64,000 bases of DNA from contig JAJTUP010000063.1 of assembly GCA_021399435.1 (NCBI GenBank), forward strand, positions 62,001 through 126,000, given 5' to 3'. Source of the stretch: Diaporthe sp. PMI_573. Lineage: Eukaryota > Ascomycota > Sordariomycetes > Diaporthales > Diaporthaceae. Every line of letters begins with the position of its first letter. Position 1 is the first letter of the stretch. Positions 1-12,500 of this stretch are shown here, piece by piece. The translations under genes and the position numbers were made by a program. The notes under the pieces were generated by a model, which had not been told where the DNA came from, did no database searches, and saw only the letters and a program-made list of their open reading frames with translations.

Positions 1-987
1 AGCGTCATCGCCCTCCGGCATCCGCGCCAGGAACGCATCGGCGCACAACACCGCCGTCTCCAGGAACTCCTCCTCCCGCGTCCACCCCCACGCCTCCGCA
101 AACCCGGCCACCGCCCACGCCTGGCCCCGCGACCAGCAGCTCCCGTGGTGCCGCCCCTGGTTCGTAAGGCGCTGCCGGACCGCCCCGTCCGCCGGGTCCA
201 GGACAACCAGGTGCGCCGTGGTCCCGTCGTGTCGGACGTGCGTGCGGCGCGTGGTGCGGGCGTGACTGACCGCCGCGGCGCGCATCCCGTTGTCCCCCGT
301 CTGCGCGGCCACGTAGAACAGCAGCGACAGGTTCATCATGTTGTCGATGATGACGAGGAATTCCTTCGTGGGGTCTTGGAAGCTGTAGGCGCGCGTCACG
401 CACGAGTCCCACGAGCGGATGGCGCCCACCGCAGGGCTGTAGCGGGCGTGCAGGGTCGCCGCGGCGGTCTTGAGGGTCTCGAGGGCGCGGGCATCGTGCC
501 GGAGCTCCCAGGCTGGGCGGGCCCAGGGCGTGATCATGAAGCCTAGGTCGTGGGTTGTTGCCAGGTGGGCGTTGGCGTGGAGGTTTTCTGTCCACCAGGT
601 GCAGGCGTGTTCGAGCTGGAGGCGGTGGAGGGGGGATGGTCGTTGCTTTTGTTGGAAGACGTGGGGGTATCGGACCTGCCTCTCTAGGAGGAGGTATAAG
701 CTCCCTGGAAAGAAACCCGACGTCCAAAATTCTTGGTCGCGGTAGACGTATTTGCTGCCGCCTGGGTGAGTGTATTCTGGATATAGTGTAGGTGGGCTGG
801 GACTGAGTCTCAATGCCTGTTGGGCAACAGACCACAGCTTGGCCGTCACAGAGGGAGCGTACAGCTCAGAGAGAGTTGTCGTAGGCTTTCCTCCGTTTGC
901 AAGTGGCTCAGATCGATACGCAGATGTGATTTGAGCATGATTTCCATTTTGCAATGGTTGTCTTTCCGTTCCGCTCAATGTACCCAT
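1..987 (-). CDS. GH88 unsaturated glucuronyl hydrolase, 3' end outside window
   Basis: The frame from the ATG at 987 stays open to the window edge (329 residues seen, no intron, no stop). It reads as glycoside hydrolase family 88. EFWTSGFFPGSLYLLLERQ lies at about residues 86-104, THDLGF at 145-150, LVIIDNMMN at 211-219 and SCWSRGQAWAVAGF at 283-296. In this family the two conserved Asp, here Asp147 and Asp215, carry the catalytic roles, and the enzyme hydrolyses unsaturated uronyl residues left by polysaccharide lyases. Upstream of 987 the frame has no other ATG before an in-frame stop near 1155, which fixes the start. No signal peptide is visible, so it is probably cytosolic. It lies tail-away from the PKS and is probably unrelated to it. 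Family assignment is firm; the exact substrate is not known. Confidence 0.88.
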   Translation of the reverse strand, partial: MGTLSGTERQPLQNGNHAQITSAYRSEPLANGGKPTTTLSELYAPSVTAKLWSVAQQALRLSPSPPTLYPEYTHPGGSKYVYRDQEFWTSGFFPGSLYLLLERQVRYPHVFQQKQRPSPLHRLQLEHACTWWTENLHANAHLATTHDLGFMITPWARPAWELRHDARALETLKTAAATLHARYSPAVGAIRSWDSCVTRAYSFQDPTKEFLVIIDNMMNLSLLFYVAAQTGDNGMRAAAVSHARTTRRTHVRHDGTTAHLVVLDPADGAVRQRLTNQGRHHGSCWSRGQAWAVAGFAEAWGWTREEEFLETAVLCADAFLARMPEGDDA

Positions 988-1998
988 AGTTACAGAGTAC
1001 TCGTTATGTTTGACCTTAGGCAGTCCCTCGTACAGGAGATCTGATACCGCCCGTGGTGCGAACTTGCAGACCAATGACCACCGGTGACTTATATCGAGCC
1101 CGATTTTTAGAATAAATGTGTAAAAGAATTTCCATTGGGATGGAAAGTCATGGTCTTAAAAAGTCGATTGAAATAAATTGGGTGATCGACTGTGGGCTTC
1201 AATAGGAGGCTTAGATTTACGGAGCATTTGCCTCATTTTTAGGGTCATCTCAGCCCGCTTCAACACAGTGCACACTCTTTCCAAACTGTTCTAGGGGAGG
1301 AAGGGGAATATGGTGCGGTTGCTCATATGACATTGTCCCGGCCAGTCCTCCGCCCATGTCCTGACTGCTCGACATTGGTCTTGGCAGCCATGTCGAGACC
1401 CGGCATTGCGGAGGAAGCACCGGACCGCCCCCCCGCTCCCATACAAGGGTGTACGCAGGAGCTATTACTATGGCCCTCCCATTATCAAGCAAGGCAATTC
1501 CTCTGCAAGATCAACTCGTAGAGGTTTCGTAATTTAGAGATGACTCCTGTGTAAGGGAACCAATTGGCTGTTTGGCATCTTTGCTCTGCACATAGCCACA
1601 CACAAAACGTTAATACGGAGGAACCTTCAAAAAGAGTGTTCATAGAGCAGTCGGTAAAATATGGTATATGCGGGGAAACAAGCATGGGTTGCAGCCTGTT
1701 TGTCACTATGTTAAAATTATAACAATAGTAAGGCAGAGGTGGGTGATGTGTACGCCAAAAATGATGCATTACAGTGTTCACGACATAGGCCACACATTCC
1801 TCAATCCAAGCAAATACGGCCATAGACACAGGAAAATACGGGACTGCAGGGGCCACCTCGCCACCCCTCAGCCTGCCCTTCACTTCTAAGAACTGAAAAG
1901 GCGAAACATCTTATGATTAAACGTCTATATTAAATCTAAACTATATGGTCGATACTTTTCCACTATTCCTTTATAGACTCCAGACCTTTAGTGGCTTC
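988..1998. other. Intergenic region, about 1 kb
   Basis: This lies between the GH88 start and the 3' end of the first PKS gene. I see no coding frame with recognisable protein features and no RNA gene. It holds the GH88 promoter and the PKS 3' untranslated region. The stretch 1900-1980 is AT-rich, as expected for a transcript end. Confidence 0.5.
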
Positions 1999-3585
1999 TC
2001 ATTTCCTAGAAACGACCTTGACACCACTACTACTGATCTGGAATGTCATCCTCTTCGGACCTGAGCTCCCAACAATCTTTTTTGACAGCGAATACTGCTC
2101 CCGTCGGGAACATTTGGCATCCACAGGCGGCTCAACCAGGGTAGACGCATAACGGTATGGTGGTCTCATGGTGCCATTCGGCACATGGACCTCACCATAG
2201 CCCTGGGACAATTCACGTTGCGTATCCCGGCCATCCTCCCCCTGATGTGAAAGCTGACCGTTGTCGACGGTGTCGGTGGGCGCTGAGGAGAGTACGACAT
2301 GGCCGTTTGTCCCACCAAAGCCAAATGAGCTTATTCCAGCGTGAATGGTGGGACGACCGCTTCCGGTCCCCTGATACTGGCTCAGTCGGATAGGTGCCTG
2401 TGGCAACACAAAGTTGAAGGATCCCGGAAGGATCTCAGGGTTGAGTGTCTGGTAGTTGACGTTCTTGGGTAACAATCCCCCATGGTTGAAGACGAGAATC
2501 ACCTTGATGAGACTGGCGATCCCTGCTGCTGCCTCTAGGTGGCCGATCTGGCCCTTGAGCGCCCCCAGCGCCAGGGGCAACGGCCGTTGGCCTTCCTCGT
2601 TGGTGCCAAAGACGTTGCGCAGCGCGTTGAACTCGATTGGATCTCCCAGTTTCGTGCCCGTTCCATGTGTTTCAATATACGATACGTCGGCAGGCCCGAG
2701 TTGAGCATCCTCTAGGGCTTGCCTGATGACAGCCTCCTGTGACGGCCCGTTGGGCGCCGTCAGGCTGGCGCTTCGACCGTCCTGGTTGACAGCTGTGCCC
2801 CCGAGGATGGCAAGAGGCGACCCGAGGCTTCGGCGTGCCGCCTCGGCGGCGCTGAGCAACACGAGGGCCCCGCAGCCTTCGCCCCGTCCGTACCCGTCTG
2901 CCCTGGCGTCGAATGGCTTCGAGCGGTTGTCGCTGGGCGAAACCATCTGGGACCGAGAGACCTGTTCAAAGGTGGCCGGGTCCAGGTGCACCTGTACGCC
3001 GCACACGACGGCGATGTCGCATTCACCGCCCTGTAGTGATTGCTTGGCAAGGTGCAGGGCAACCAGACTGCTCGAGCAGGCCGTGTCGACAACCATGCTC
3101 GGGCCAACCAGCCCGAACACATAGCTGACGCGATTGGCCAGCAGGCTGGTGGCCGACCCGGCGCCCGTGAGCGCGTTCTTGAAGCCTAGGGCGTTTGTCC
3201 ACCCGCTGGGGCCCGTGCCGACAAAGACGCCGGTGCGGCTCCCCTGGAGCTCATCGCGCGTGTAGCCGGCGCGGTGCAGGGCCTGGAAGCAGGTACGCAG
3301 CACTAGGCGCTGGGCCGGGTCGGTGGCTTCAGCCTCCCGACGAGACATACCGAAAAAGTCGTGGTCGAAGGAGAAGATCTGGTCGTAGCCAAGCATTGAT
3401 GCTTCCTTGATTGTGATGGCCTTGGAGCCCTGGCTGGCGTTGTAGCCCTCGATGTCGAGACGGTCGGTACTTATGGGATGGCACATGTCCTGACCACTCA
3501 TCATCTTGTCCCAGAAGGCCTCGACGCCGTCTGCGCCTGGGAAGACGCAGTCCATGGCGGCTACAACGACCTTTTGTATCGGATC
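1999..3585 (-). other. C-terminal KS6 and tail of the first PKS (first half of split module 6)
   Basis: KS6 spans residues about 10438-10874 with DTACSSS (Cys10607), ETHGTGT (His10744) and IGHLEA (His10786), so it should be a live condensing enzyme. It is followed only by a 95-residue tail and the stop codon at 2001-1999. No AT or ACP follows. The tail starts with an acidic, Gln-rich piece and ends basic. The segment PPYRYASTLVEP loosely recalls the leader that precedes DH domains in the other modules. The partner processing domains are at the N-terminus of the 37743-55523 protein. Confidence 0.85.
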
Positions 3586-6500
3586 ACGGCGATCAATCCT
3601 TGAAATTGTAAGGGGTTTTGCATTGGCGTCCACCGCATCTGGTTCTCTGGTACGCTGAGCCTGTTCTCGAAGGAACCGACCGAGGAGCACCCGGTTTGGG
3701 TAATCAAAGGCCAGTGATGTTGGCAGGCTGATGTGAAGCTTGTCTTCGAGAACGTGTCGGAAGGACACCGAGGTCAACGAGTCCAAGCCAGCATCCATGA
3801 ACGGTGTCGAGTCGCCTGCGAGTGGGGTCCCAGTGACTTCCTCAAAGGTGCTGTGGATGACCTCCCGGATGTGATCAGATTGCTCATCTGTCTGAGCGGG
3901 ACGGGCCCTGGGTTTCGGGTCGTCTGTTCGGTTGCGAGCCGCTTGACTTGGAGCTGGCAGCTCGTGCGAAGTAGTGGCAGACGTGCGAACACCTTGCCGA
4001 CTTAACCAGAGGGCTGCACGATTGCCACCTAATAAATCAATGGCACCCGATGGTGCGTCCCGTGCAATATGAACGATGAGGCGCTGAAATTCATCTATCC
4101 GCATTAGGCCCTCCTGGCTCGAGTTCTTCAGGTGGCCCGCCGCAAAGCCCACCGAGGCAACAGCATCGATGTGGACAGAGATATACCTAGTCTGCTGCCG
4201 GGGATCCCGCGGAGGATTCTGCGCATACTGGAGGATGGTCTGATCCATTGCAGCATTGGCAGCTGCGTATTCGGCCTGTTGCCTAAGTCCGACGGTTGCG
4301 GAAGTGGAAGAAAAGCCGACGACTACCTGAAGATCATTGTTGCCGTGCAAGGCGGACAAGATTGATAGCAACCCGTTGACCTTGACAGCATGGTGGCCAT
4401 CAAATACCGCCTCTGAGAAGCCCTTGCTGGGCACGTACCCAGAAGACAATTCGCCAGCCGCATGCAAGACGCCGACGATGGCTCCAAACCTGGACTCAAC
4501 GTGGCCAAGCGCTCGCACAACTTCCTGCCTATTCGTTACGTCTGCCAGGTGGATGGAGGCCCGGCGGCCGTTTTCCAGCTGAAGAAGCCGTCTGAGGCGG
4601 TCATCTGAGTTGGTCGTGGCTTGTCCCGTGCGTGAAAGAAGCGCCACATGCCCGACCCCGGCATCAAGAAGAGCCTCCGCAGCGGCAAGTCCCAGTCCAC
4701 CTGTGCCTCCTGTGATCACAAAGGTCCCACGGATCCAGGACGGGGATAGCGGTGTCGAGCGAGCGGGAGGAAGGGCCGAGATTGGCTTCTGGACCGGAAG
4801 GCGAAGAGACTTGTCAGCATCGACGTGAATTGCGACTCCCAGATCGATTGGCAAGCGGCTCAGAAGAGGAACGATGTTTCTCTCAAAGTCATGGTCCTCA
4901 TGTGATAAAAGACCGATATTGGCTTCCGGGTGTTCCAGACGGAATGTTTGAACAATGGCGAGAGCAGGAGCACACAGAGCGGACTCGCTGCTGCAACTGA
5001 CCCACAGGTGGGCGCCTCTCCCGCGATCAGCCCAGCCCTGGGCAACTTGAGCGAGCGACGAGAGACTGTGTGGCACAAAATAGGCAATTTGGTCTGACTC
5101 TGGACTGGCGTACCGGACCTGATCTGCGGTATCAATACGCCGACAAGCACGCAGAGGAAGCGGTTGCTCATCGTGGTGGCCTTCCAACTCTGACAGTGTT
5201 ATCACGGGTGCAAGTCTTGCCGCACCCAAAGAGACGTCCGAGGTAACGGTGACCAGCTCGAGGCCAGTCACACGCAAGAAGCTCTTGCTCTCCTGGGCGT
5301 GAGCGATGATGTCGACTGTGACTTCCCCGCTCCCGCTATGGGCCAAGGTGAGGCTGACCTCGAATATTGACGAGCCGGGTGCAGATTCCCATGACTTAAA
5401 AGCAAAGGCCTGCATTGCTGGTGGCACACACCCCAACTCAACCAGCACACCGATGGCAATGTCGACTAGCTCCGCGTGGCTGGGGCTGATAAACAGTTGC
5501 TCCTTGGGCCGGATATAGGTGAAGTGGATGTGCTGCTTTTGAGGATCGTGGGACACCAGAGAGACACCAGGCGGAAGACGGTTACTTGTATGTGGAGAAA
5601 ATAAATCGCCGCGATCTACAGACCATGCGGCGCCTGCAGGTGGCTTTGTCGACGATGGGGCAGCCAGGCTGGCGGAGCCCAGGACAGTCGACGAGGAGCC
5701 GAATGGCGCGATCAAGCCAATCACCCCGGGGGCAACCTCTTTAGCGCGAACTTTGTCGATTGCCTTTGCTGTGAAGTCGTGGGTTGATCGGAGGAAGCCG
5801 TTGCACAACGAGATGCATCTGCTGTTGGTGTTGACATTGTTATCGGTACTCCTTTGCATGGACAAGATGGCCATGAGATCCACTGCAGCGAGCAAGGGGC
5901 TACCACTGTTGCCAAATTTCTCTGCAAGATCGATGCCAGCCTGGAAAGATGCCGATGCAGACGTTCCCTGCCCGTGAAGTTCGACTCCCGCTGCCTCAGG
6001 GACCGCGGTCAACGGGAACCACGAGCGAGATAGCACGGGAGCCGATAGGGACCTGTCGTTGCGGGACGAGGCTACAGAGCCAGGACGCAGGATGACGTGG
6101 CAATTGACGCCCGAAAAGCCAAACGACGACACGCCAGCAACGACGCCGTCAACACCACCTTGAGATGGCAGTGACTCCCAGCGCTTCGGCAAGACGACAC
6201 GAGATCCGCGGTTCAGCTGCAAATGTCTGTTGTTCTCAGTGACGTGGGATAGAGGAGGCACTCTGCCATGCTTGAGCACCAGCACCGTCTTCAGGATGCC
6301 GGCGAGGCCAGCGGCACTCTCGAGGTGGCCCACGTTTGCCTTGACGGCACCAACGTATAACGCTTGCCATTGTGTTGAAGACACGTTGACCATACTAGCA
6401 TCAAACACATCCTGCAAGGCATTGAACTCGAGGGGATCTCCCAGTTTGGTTCCTGTGCCATGAGCCTCGACGTACGAGACCCGGCCAGGCTCAACCTGGG

Positions 6501-9500
6501 CATCAGAAAGTGCCGCGCGGATGACGGCCGCCTGAGCCGAGGGGCTCGGTGAGGTTAGGTTGGCGGCCGTGCGGCCGCTGTGGTTGGTCGCTATGCCGCT
6601 CACGACCGCGTGTATCTGTGAAGAGGCCTGCATCATTTCGGCCGCGTCCAGGCGTTGTAGAACTACCGCCACGACGCCCTCGCCGCGTACAAAGCCGTCG
6701 GCCTGGTCGTCGAATGGGACACATGCGCCTTGACGCGAGAGCATGCCAGCAGCTGACTCGGACACGTACGTGCGAGGCGAGGATATGCAGTTGGCGCTGG
6801 CAACCAGCGCGTAGTCAATCTTGCCCGAGCGGAGAGCCTCGACGCCGGATTCCATGGCCACAAGGCTGCTGGAACAGGCCGTGTCAATAGTGACGGACGG
6901 GCCCTGCAGGCCAAACACATGTGACAACCGGCTTGACAGAAGTGAGGGAGCTGCAGATGATGCGGACTTGGGCTGCTGCTGCTGGCCTTGGGATTCAACT
7001 GCTCCGAAAGCTGCATCGAAATTCATGGCACCCACGTAAACACCAATGTTGGCGCCGCGGATGGCACTGCGATCCAGCCCGGCATCTGCGAAAGCTCGGA
7101 GGCATACCTGGAGGAGCAGACGTTGTTGTGGATCCATTGATGCGGCCTCGAATGCTGGCAGCCCAAAGGTTTCGTGGTCGAAAAGATCGGCATCGCGCAT
7201 GAAAGAACCCGCATCCGTGTAGGATTTTCCTCGCTGGCGCCCGGTAGGATCAAGCCATGCACTCATGTTGAAACGGTCGCGAGGAACTCGACCAAAGGCG
7301 GTGGCAGGGTGCTTGGACAAAAGCTCCCAGAACTCATCCGGCGACTCTGCACATGGGAGCTGGCAGGCAAGGCCAACAATTGCCACCTCACGAGACGTAG
7401 GCATGACTGTGCACCTAGAGTCAGTGGGACAATCGCACCACATCGCGAGTGTTGGGACTTACCAGTATTGAAAGTACTTGTTGGTTTTAATCCAGGCCGT
7501 GGATCCGCTCCCGCCGCAGTGCCAGTGGGTTCTCGTGCCTCTACCTTTCTATTTTCTTGCTGCTCCGTGACAGCATCAGCTGCAGCTGCCGCTAGTAACG
7601 GTGTCATATCCCTGACCTGTCGATCGAGGTATTCTAGAAGCGCCGGCTTGGTTGGATATTCGAACAAGAGCGTGGCCGAGAGCCGCAGGCCGCGCAGGGC
7701 ACCCTGTAAATAATTGCGAAAGTCGATTGCACCAAGCGAGTCCACGCCAGCTTCGGCAAATGTCTCGTCGCCCTCGATGCTCCGGCCAAGTACATGGTCT
7801 ATGGCCTCCTGCACAATCTGGCCAACGTCAACACCAGGGTCTTGAGAGACGCTGGGCTTGCCTGGGGCGTCGGTTGGGCGAGACTCCTTCTCGGCTGGTC
7901 GAGAAATTGCAAGGTTTCGAGGGGGGACGGGGGCAGGAGAACGTTTCGAAACAGCCTCTTGGTCCGGCCTACTGGCAGCAGTGTCACCCCTCACCATGTA
8001 CTGACTGGGCTTAAAAGGAGCGAATCTCGGAGAGGCGAACTTGTTGCCACTCCGCCAGAGGTTCTGCCAGATAAATGGCACAAAGGTCACCACGGGCCTC
8101 TGCCAGGAGACTGTGAAGAGCTTCCGGATCAGCAAAACGGCCGTGTCTTTGGGTATCGCCTCGTGCACTGTGGACCGGCGCTTGTCCTCGTCCGCCGCTC
8201 CCCGTCTGGCCGCATCGCCAATCTGGGACACCGCCCCCCATTGTACAGACAAGGTTGCGTGGGCTGCCCACCCCGATTCTGCGGCACGGTCGAGAAGCTC
8301 ATTCGCGACGGTGTGATTGCTCTGGCCTGGGGCGCCCAGGAGACCGGCGACGGAGCTGTAGCTTAGGAAGAAGTCGAGAGACGAGATCGGGAGGCGTTTT
8401 TGGATGATGTGGGCAGCATAGGCTTTGGTCTTGAGGACGAGGTGGTAGGACTCTGGAGTCTGGGCCGGGAAAGTTCCGTCGCTCAGAATCCCTGCACCGT
8501 GGACGACGCCGCGGATTCGAGGCAGCTCGGACTGACTGTCAAGAGAGCGAAACAGGTCTTGCACTTGCCACTCGTCACTGACATCGCAGGCACGTGGGAC
8601 GAGTTGAACGTTCCGCGCCCGGCACAGAGAGAGGAGGTCTTGCCAGTCGCCATCGGAGCCTGGAGCAGGCTTCCCGCTGCGCGAGACTAGCACCAGGTGT
8701 CTGGCTCCTAGCTCTACCATGACTTTTGCCGTGAGAATGCCGAGGCCACCTAGCCCGCCAGTGATAAGATAGGTTGCGTCAGATTGAACGGTAAGGCGCC
8801 TCCGAATGTTGAATGGCTTTGCAAATGGTCTTGTCATATCTGTAGCATGGGGGCCAGCCTCGGTCTTAATTGCAGTGAGTATAGCTTGGTTGGCAAAGAT
8901 GCCGTCAAGAGGTGAATGCCCAGTGGGCACGAGGCCAGGGACACTGCGGAATAGCTCGAACCAAGCGCGTGGATGCAAAAGAGGTCCGTCCAGACGATAC
9001 CGGTCAGAGTGGGCATTCCAGCCCGTCGTGAGGCCGAAAGTGCAGTCCGCAAAAGGTTGGACCTTTGTGAGTTCCGAGACGATCAACCGCCCTCCTGGCA
9101 ACATCAGGTCTCGGATGTGGGCCATGACTAGAGGCAGGTTTGACGTGGCGTGAAGGACATTTGTTGCGAGGATGAAATCAAAAGACTCGGCAGCGAACCC
9201 CTGTGGCTCGCAAGGACTCTCGACGTTCAGGACGCGATAATCCACAAAGTCATAGCGTGCGAATGTTTTACTCGCTCTAGCCAGGAAGCTACTAGATAGG
9301 TCGGTAAAGACGTAGCGCACACGCACCCCGAGAGTTGCCAGGGCTGGAAGCACATAACTGGCAGTGCCACCCGTGCCAGCACCAATCTCAAGAATGTGGA
9401 TGGTGTAGTCAGGTGGCAATGACTTCTCAGACGATTGAATGATGTCACGGATAGCGTCGGCTATCAAGGAGTTGAAGTGCTTCGCAAGGAATGTGCTCTT

Positions 9501-12500
9501 GTACAGTGCGGAGGCAGCTTGAGCATTCTGGTCGGAGAAGAGCAAGGTAAGAGGGTCCACGCGGCCAGTCAGAACACCGGAAAGCTCAGGGGCGGTTGAC
9601 ATCAGAAGGTTGACCTGGGGCCCCAGCAGGTCGGCGTCTAACTGCCGGACCTTACCAACGAGTTGAGGTTTCCCCACAGCAGGGCGGTTTGTGGTCGACC
9701 GGTAGCGGTGCCATAGACGGAGGAGATGGGGCGTTACTTGGTGCTCTTCAACTGCCCAAGCGGCCTCTGCCATCAATTGGGTGCAAAGGCTTTGCAATTC
9801 GGCATCAGCTCGAATAAACCTGTCGGCGGTGGGTGCGTTCTCCTCCAAGAAGGTATTTGTCTTGACAGCCAACACATGTGACATCCTTTGTTCCGGATGG
9901 AGGTCTTGGTCTGGAACAAGGGCAGATCGTCCCGCTTCGAACCCAGAAGAGCTCTCCGGACTGATTGGAGCAAGCACGGTGAGAGGAGTTGATCTGGTGT
10001 CCCCGCAGAGGCCAATCTCGGCGACTGAGTTGAGATTGCTGCCTATGCTACCTGCCTCGGACAGCACTAGACTCTCTAGCTCATCGATTACCAGCAGGAA
10101 ATCTGTTTGGGACACTTGGATGTCTAGAGCCATGATCTTGACCGGAATGTGGTACTGTTCCACCTTGAAGGCCCTCGCCATCCCGGCCAGCGCTGCTCCG
10201 CGAGGTCGGCTTGTATGACGCTGAAGGCCGATTAAGCCTGAAGTAATGTGTACGATGAAATCAGGTATTTGAGCATGGTCTGCTTGGCAAATTTCAGCAT
10301 AGAACTTGAGTGTCTTCTTTGCAAGACCCTCCTCAAAGTCAGGATCGAGCCCGTCTTGGACGGCGGGCGCAAAATGCTCTTGAGTATCAATGCCGGCACG
10401 GCAGTCGATACAAATTGTCGTCAGGCCGTCGGAATTTGCCTTGTGATTGGCAATGGTAGCCGTCACAGCCGCCATGTCGCCTACCTGGACCACCTGGGAA
10501 TGGCGGCTCAGAGCGCTCATAAGATGCTGGGTAAAGGAATCGAGCCGTTCTGCAACAACCAGGTAGAGCAGTCGGCTCTTGCGCCTCTGTTGGAGCTGTG
10601 GATCTCGGATGGTATTCGACACGACTTCGGTCCTGTAGGATTGCTGGTACACCATATGCGTCTTCCTGCTCGGATGGGACTGCAGAGTGGGCTGTGCAGG
10701 CCGGCTCTGGAGGCCCTTGAAAGTCATGAGGAGCTCGTCTTGCTCTGAGTAGACCGCGAGGTCAAGTTTAAGCAACGCATCGTCCATCGAGTCGTCCGCA
10801 CGGGCGACGAGGACACTAATACGTGCTGGAAGCCGTCTCAGGAACTCTATGCGCTCCACAGTAAAGGGCATCCGCGCGGGAGTTGTTGCAAGAGAGTCAA
10901 GGAAGAGGCCAGCAGAAGTCTGCAGGATGCCATCAAGGAGACACGGATGGGCGAACATGCCATGTCCCACCAACGACGAGTAAAGGGACGCTTGTGCATA
11001 TCTCCGAGAGCCTGATATGCCAGTCAAGGTCCTGAAATGTGGTCCGTACAAGAGGCCTTTGCGTTCAAAATGCTGATATACCGCCTCGGGCTCATGTACA
11101 TTGCCGCAGTCCCTCATTACGTCGAGGCGAGGTGGAATGGACAAGTCGCATGACGATGATGAGGGAATGGCTGCGCCGACGAGGACACGGTAAAAACCCT
11201 CAACCCTGAGCGTGAGCGACTCAGGATCGCTGTCAGCACGACCCAGGGAAATATTGAATTTCTTGTCATCAACGTGGATTATGCAGAAAAGGGCTATTCC
11301 ATCTTGTCTGCCGGGGCGTTGATGATCGAGCTCGGACTGCGCAATGAAGACTGGGGAGACGAAGGTGACTTCCTCGAGGACAATCCGATTATCTTCACCG
11401 TGCACTGCACGAGCGGCTGCAGCAGCCAGTTCGATATGCAGAGCACCTGGAACAACGACCTTGCCGTGGACCATGTGTTGTTTCAAAACGGATGCCAGCG
11501 AGTGTTGTATTGGCACGGCAAATATGGTTGTCCCATCAGGTCCCTCACGACGATCTTTGAGCAGCGGATGCTGCATCCTGCGGTAGGGAAAGCGCTGCAG
11601 ACACGCCGAAACCTGTGGCTGGGATGGCTGGGAGGCAAGGACGTCCACAGCCTCGCCAGCCGGCGTTATGGGTGGTGGCATAACTCCAGCCTGTCGTATC
11701 TTGGCAATACCGTCCTTCCAAACTCCCTCCGCTTCTCGGGGAGGCTCCTGACAGGCCACAAACGTCATGCTGGGACCCGGGATGCACTGTTTTGCCAGCT
11801 TTGCAAGGACAGCCCTTGGTCCTAGCTCGACAAAGCAGGACCCTCCCAGGCGCTGAGCCTCCCCGATCGCATCCAAGAAAAGAACAGGATCTGTGATGTG
11901 TTTGATCCAATGGGATGGGCTCTCCACCAACTGGTCGGCTAATTTACCAGTAACACAGCTCACCAACTGTGTGCCGCCTGGCCGAGGGCGTTGGATCTGG
12001 ACTCCGGCAAGGGCCTGTTGGAAGCCAGGCACAGCCGGCCGCATCAATGGCGAATGGAAAGCGTGAGAAACCTGGAGCGGCCGGCTAGCAACGTTGGTCA
12101 TTGTGCGGCACAAGACCTCGACCTCTTCCTTGAGACCGGATATGACAGTCATCCGCGGCCCGTTGATGGCAGCAACAGAGCAGCGGTGAAGACCCAGTTG
12201 GCGCAGAGCGGCAGAGACCTTCTCGGCTGGTGCGCTCATAGCCACCATGGCGCCCTCGTTCCGAGGGAGAGAGCCCAGCAGTCGACCACGGGTTGCAACC
12301 AGGCGGATTGCGTCGCGAAGACTCAGATATCCTGCAACATGCGCCGCTACGAATTCTCCAAGAGAGTGGCCGAGGACCAAGCCAGGCCTGTAGCCTTCAT
12401 CATCTTGGAACACGCGCCAGAGTGCGTACTCGACTGCAAATAAACAGACTTGACTGTAAGTCGTATCATCAATAAGTTGCGTCGCGGTTGCCTGCTCGTC

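Noticed and set aside
1485..1883. Minus-strand open frame of 132 codons in the left intergenic region
   Set aside because: No conserved motif, odd Cys/Tyr/Val composition, no sensible gene context.
7263..7462. Ending the first PKS gene after module 4 and starting a new gene at the ATG at 7404
   Set aside because: A canonical 56-nt intron at 7462-7407 joins ACP4 to KS5 in frame, total length closes to a multiple of three, and there is no room for a promoter.
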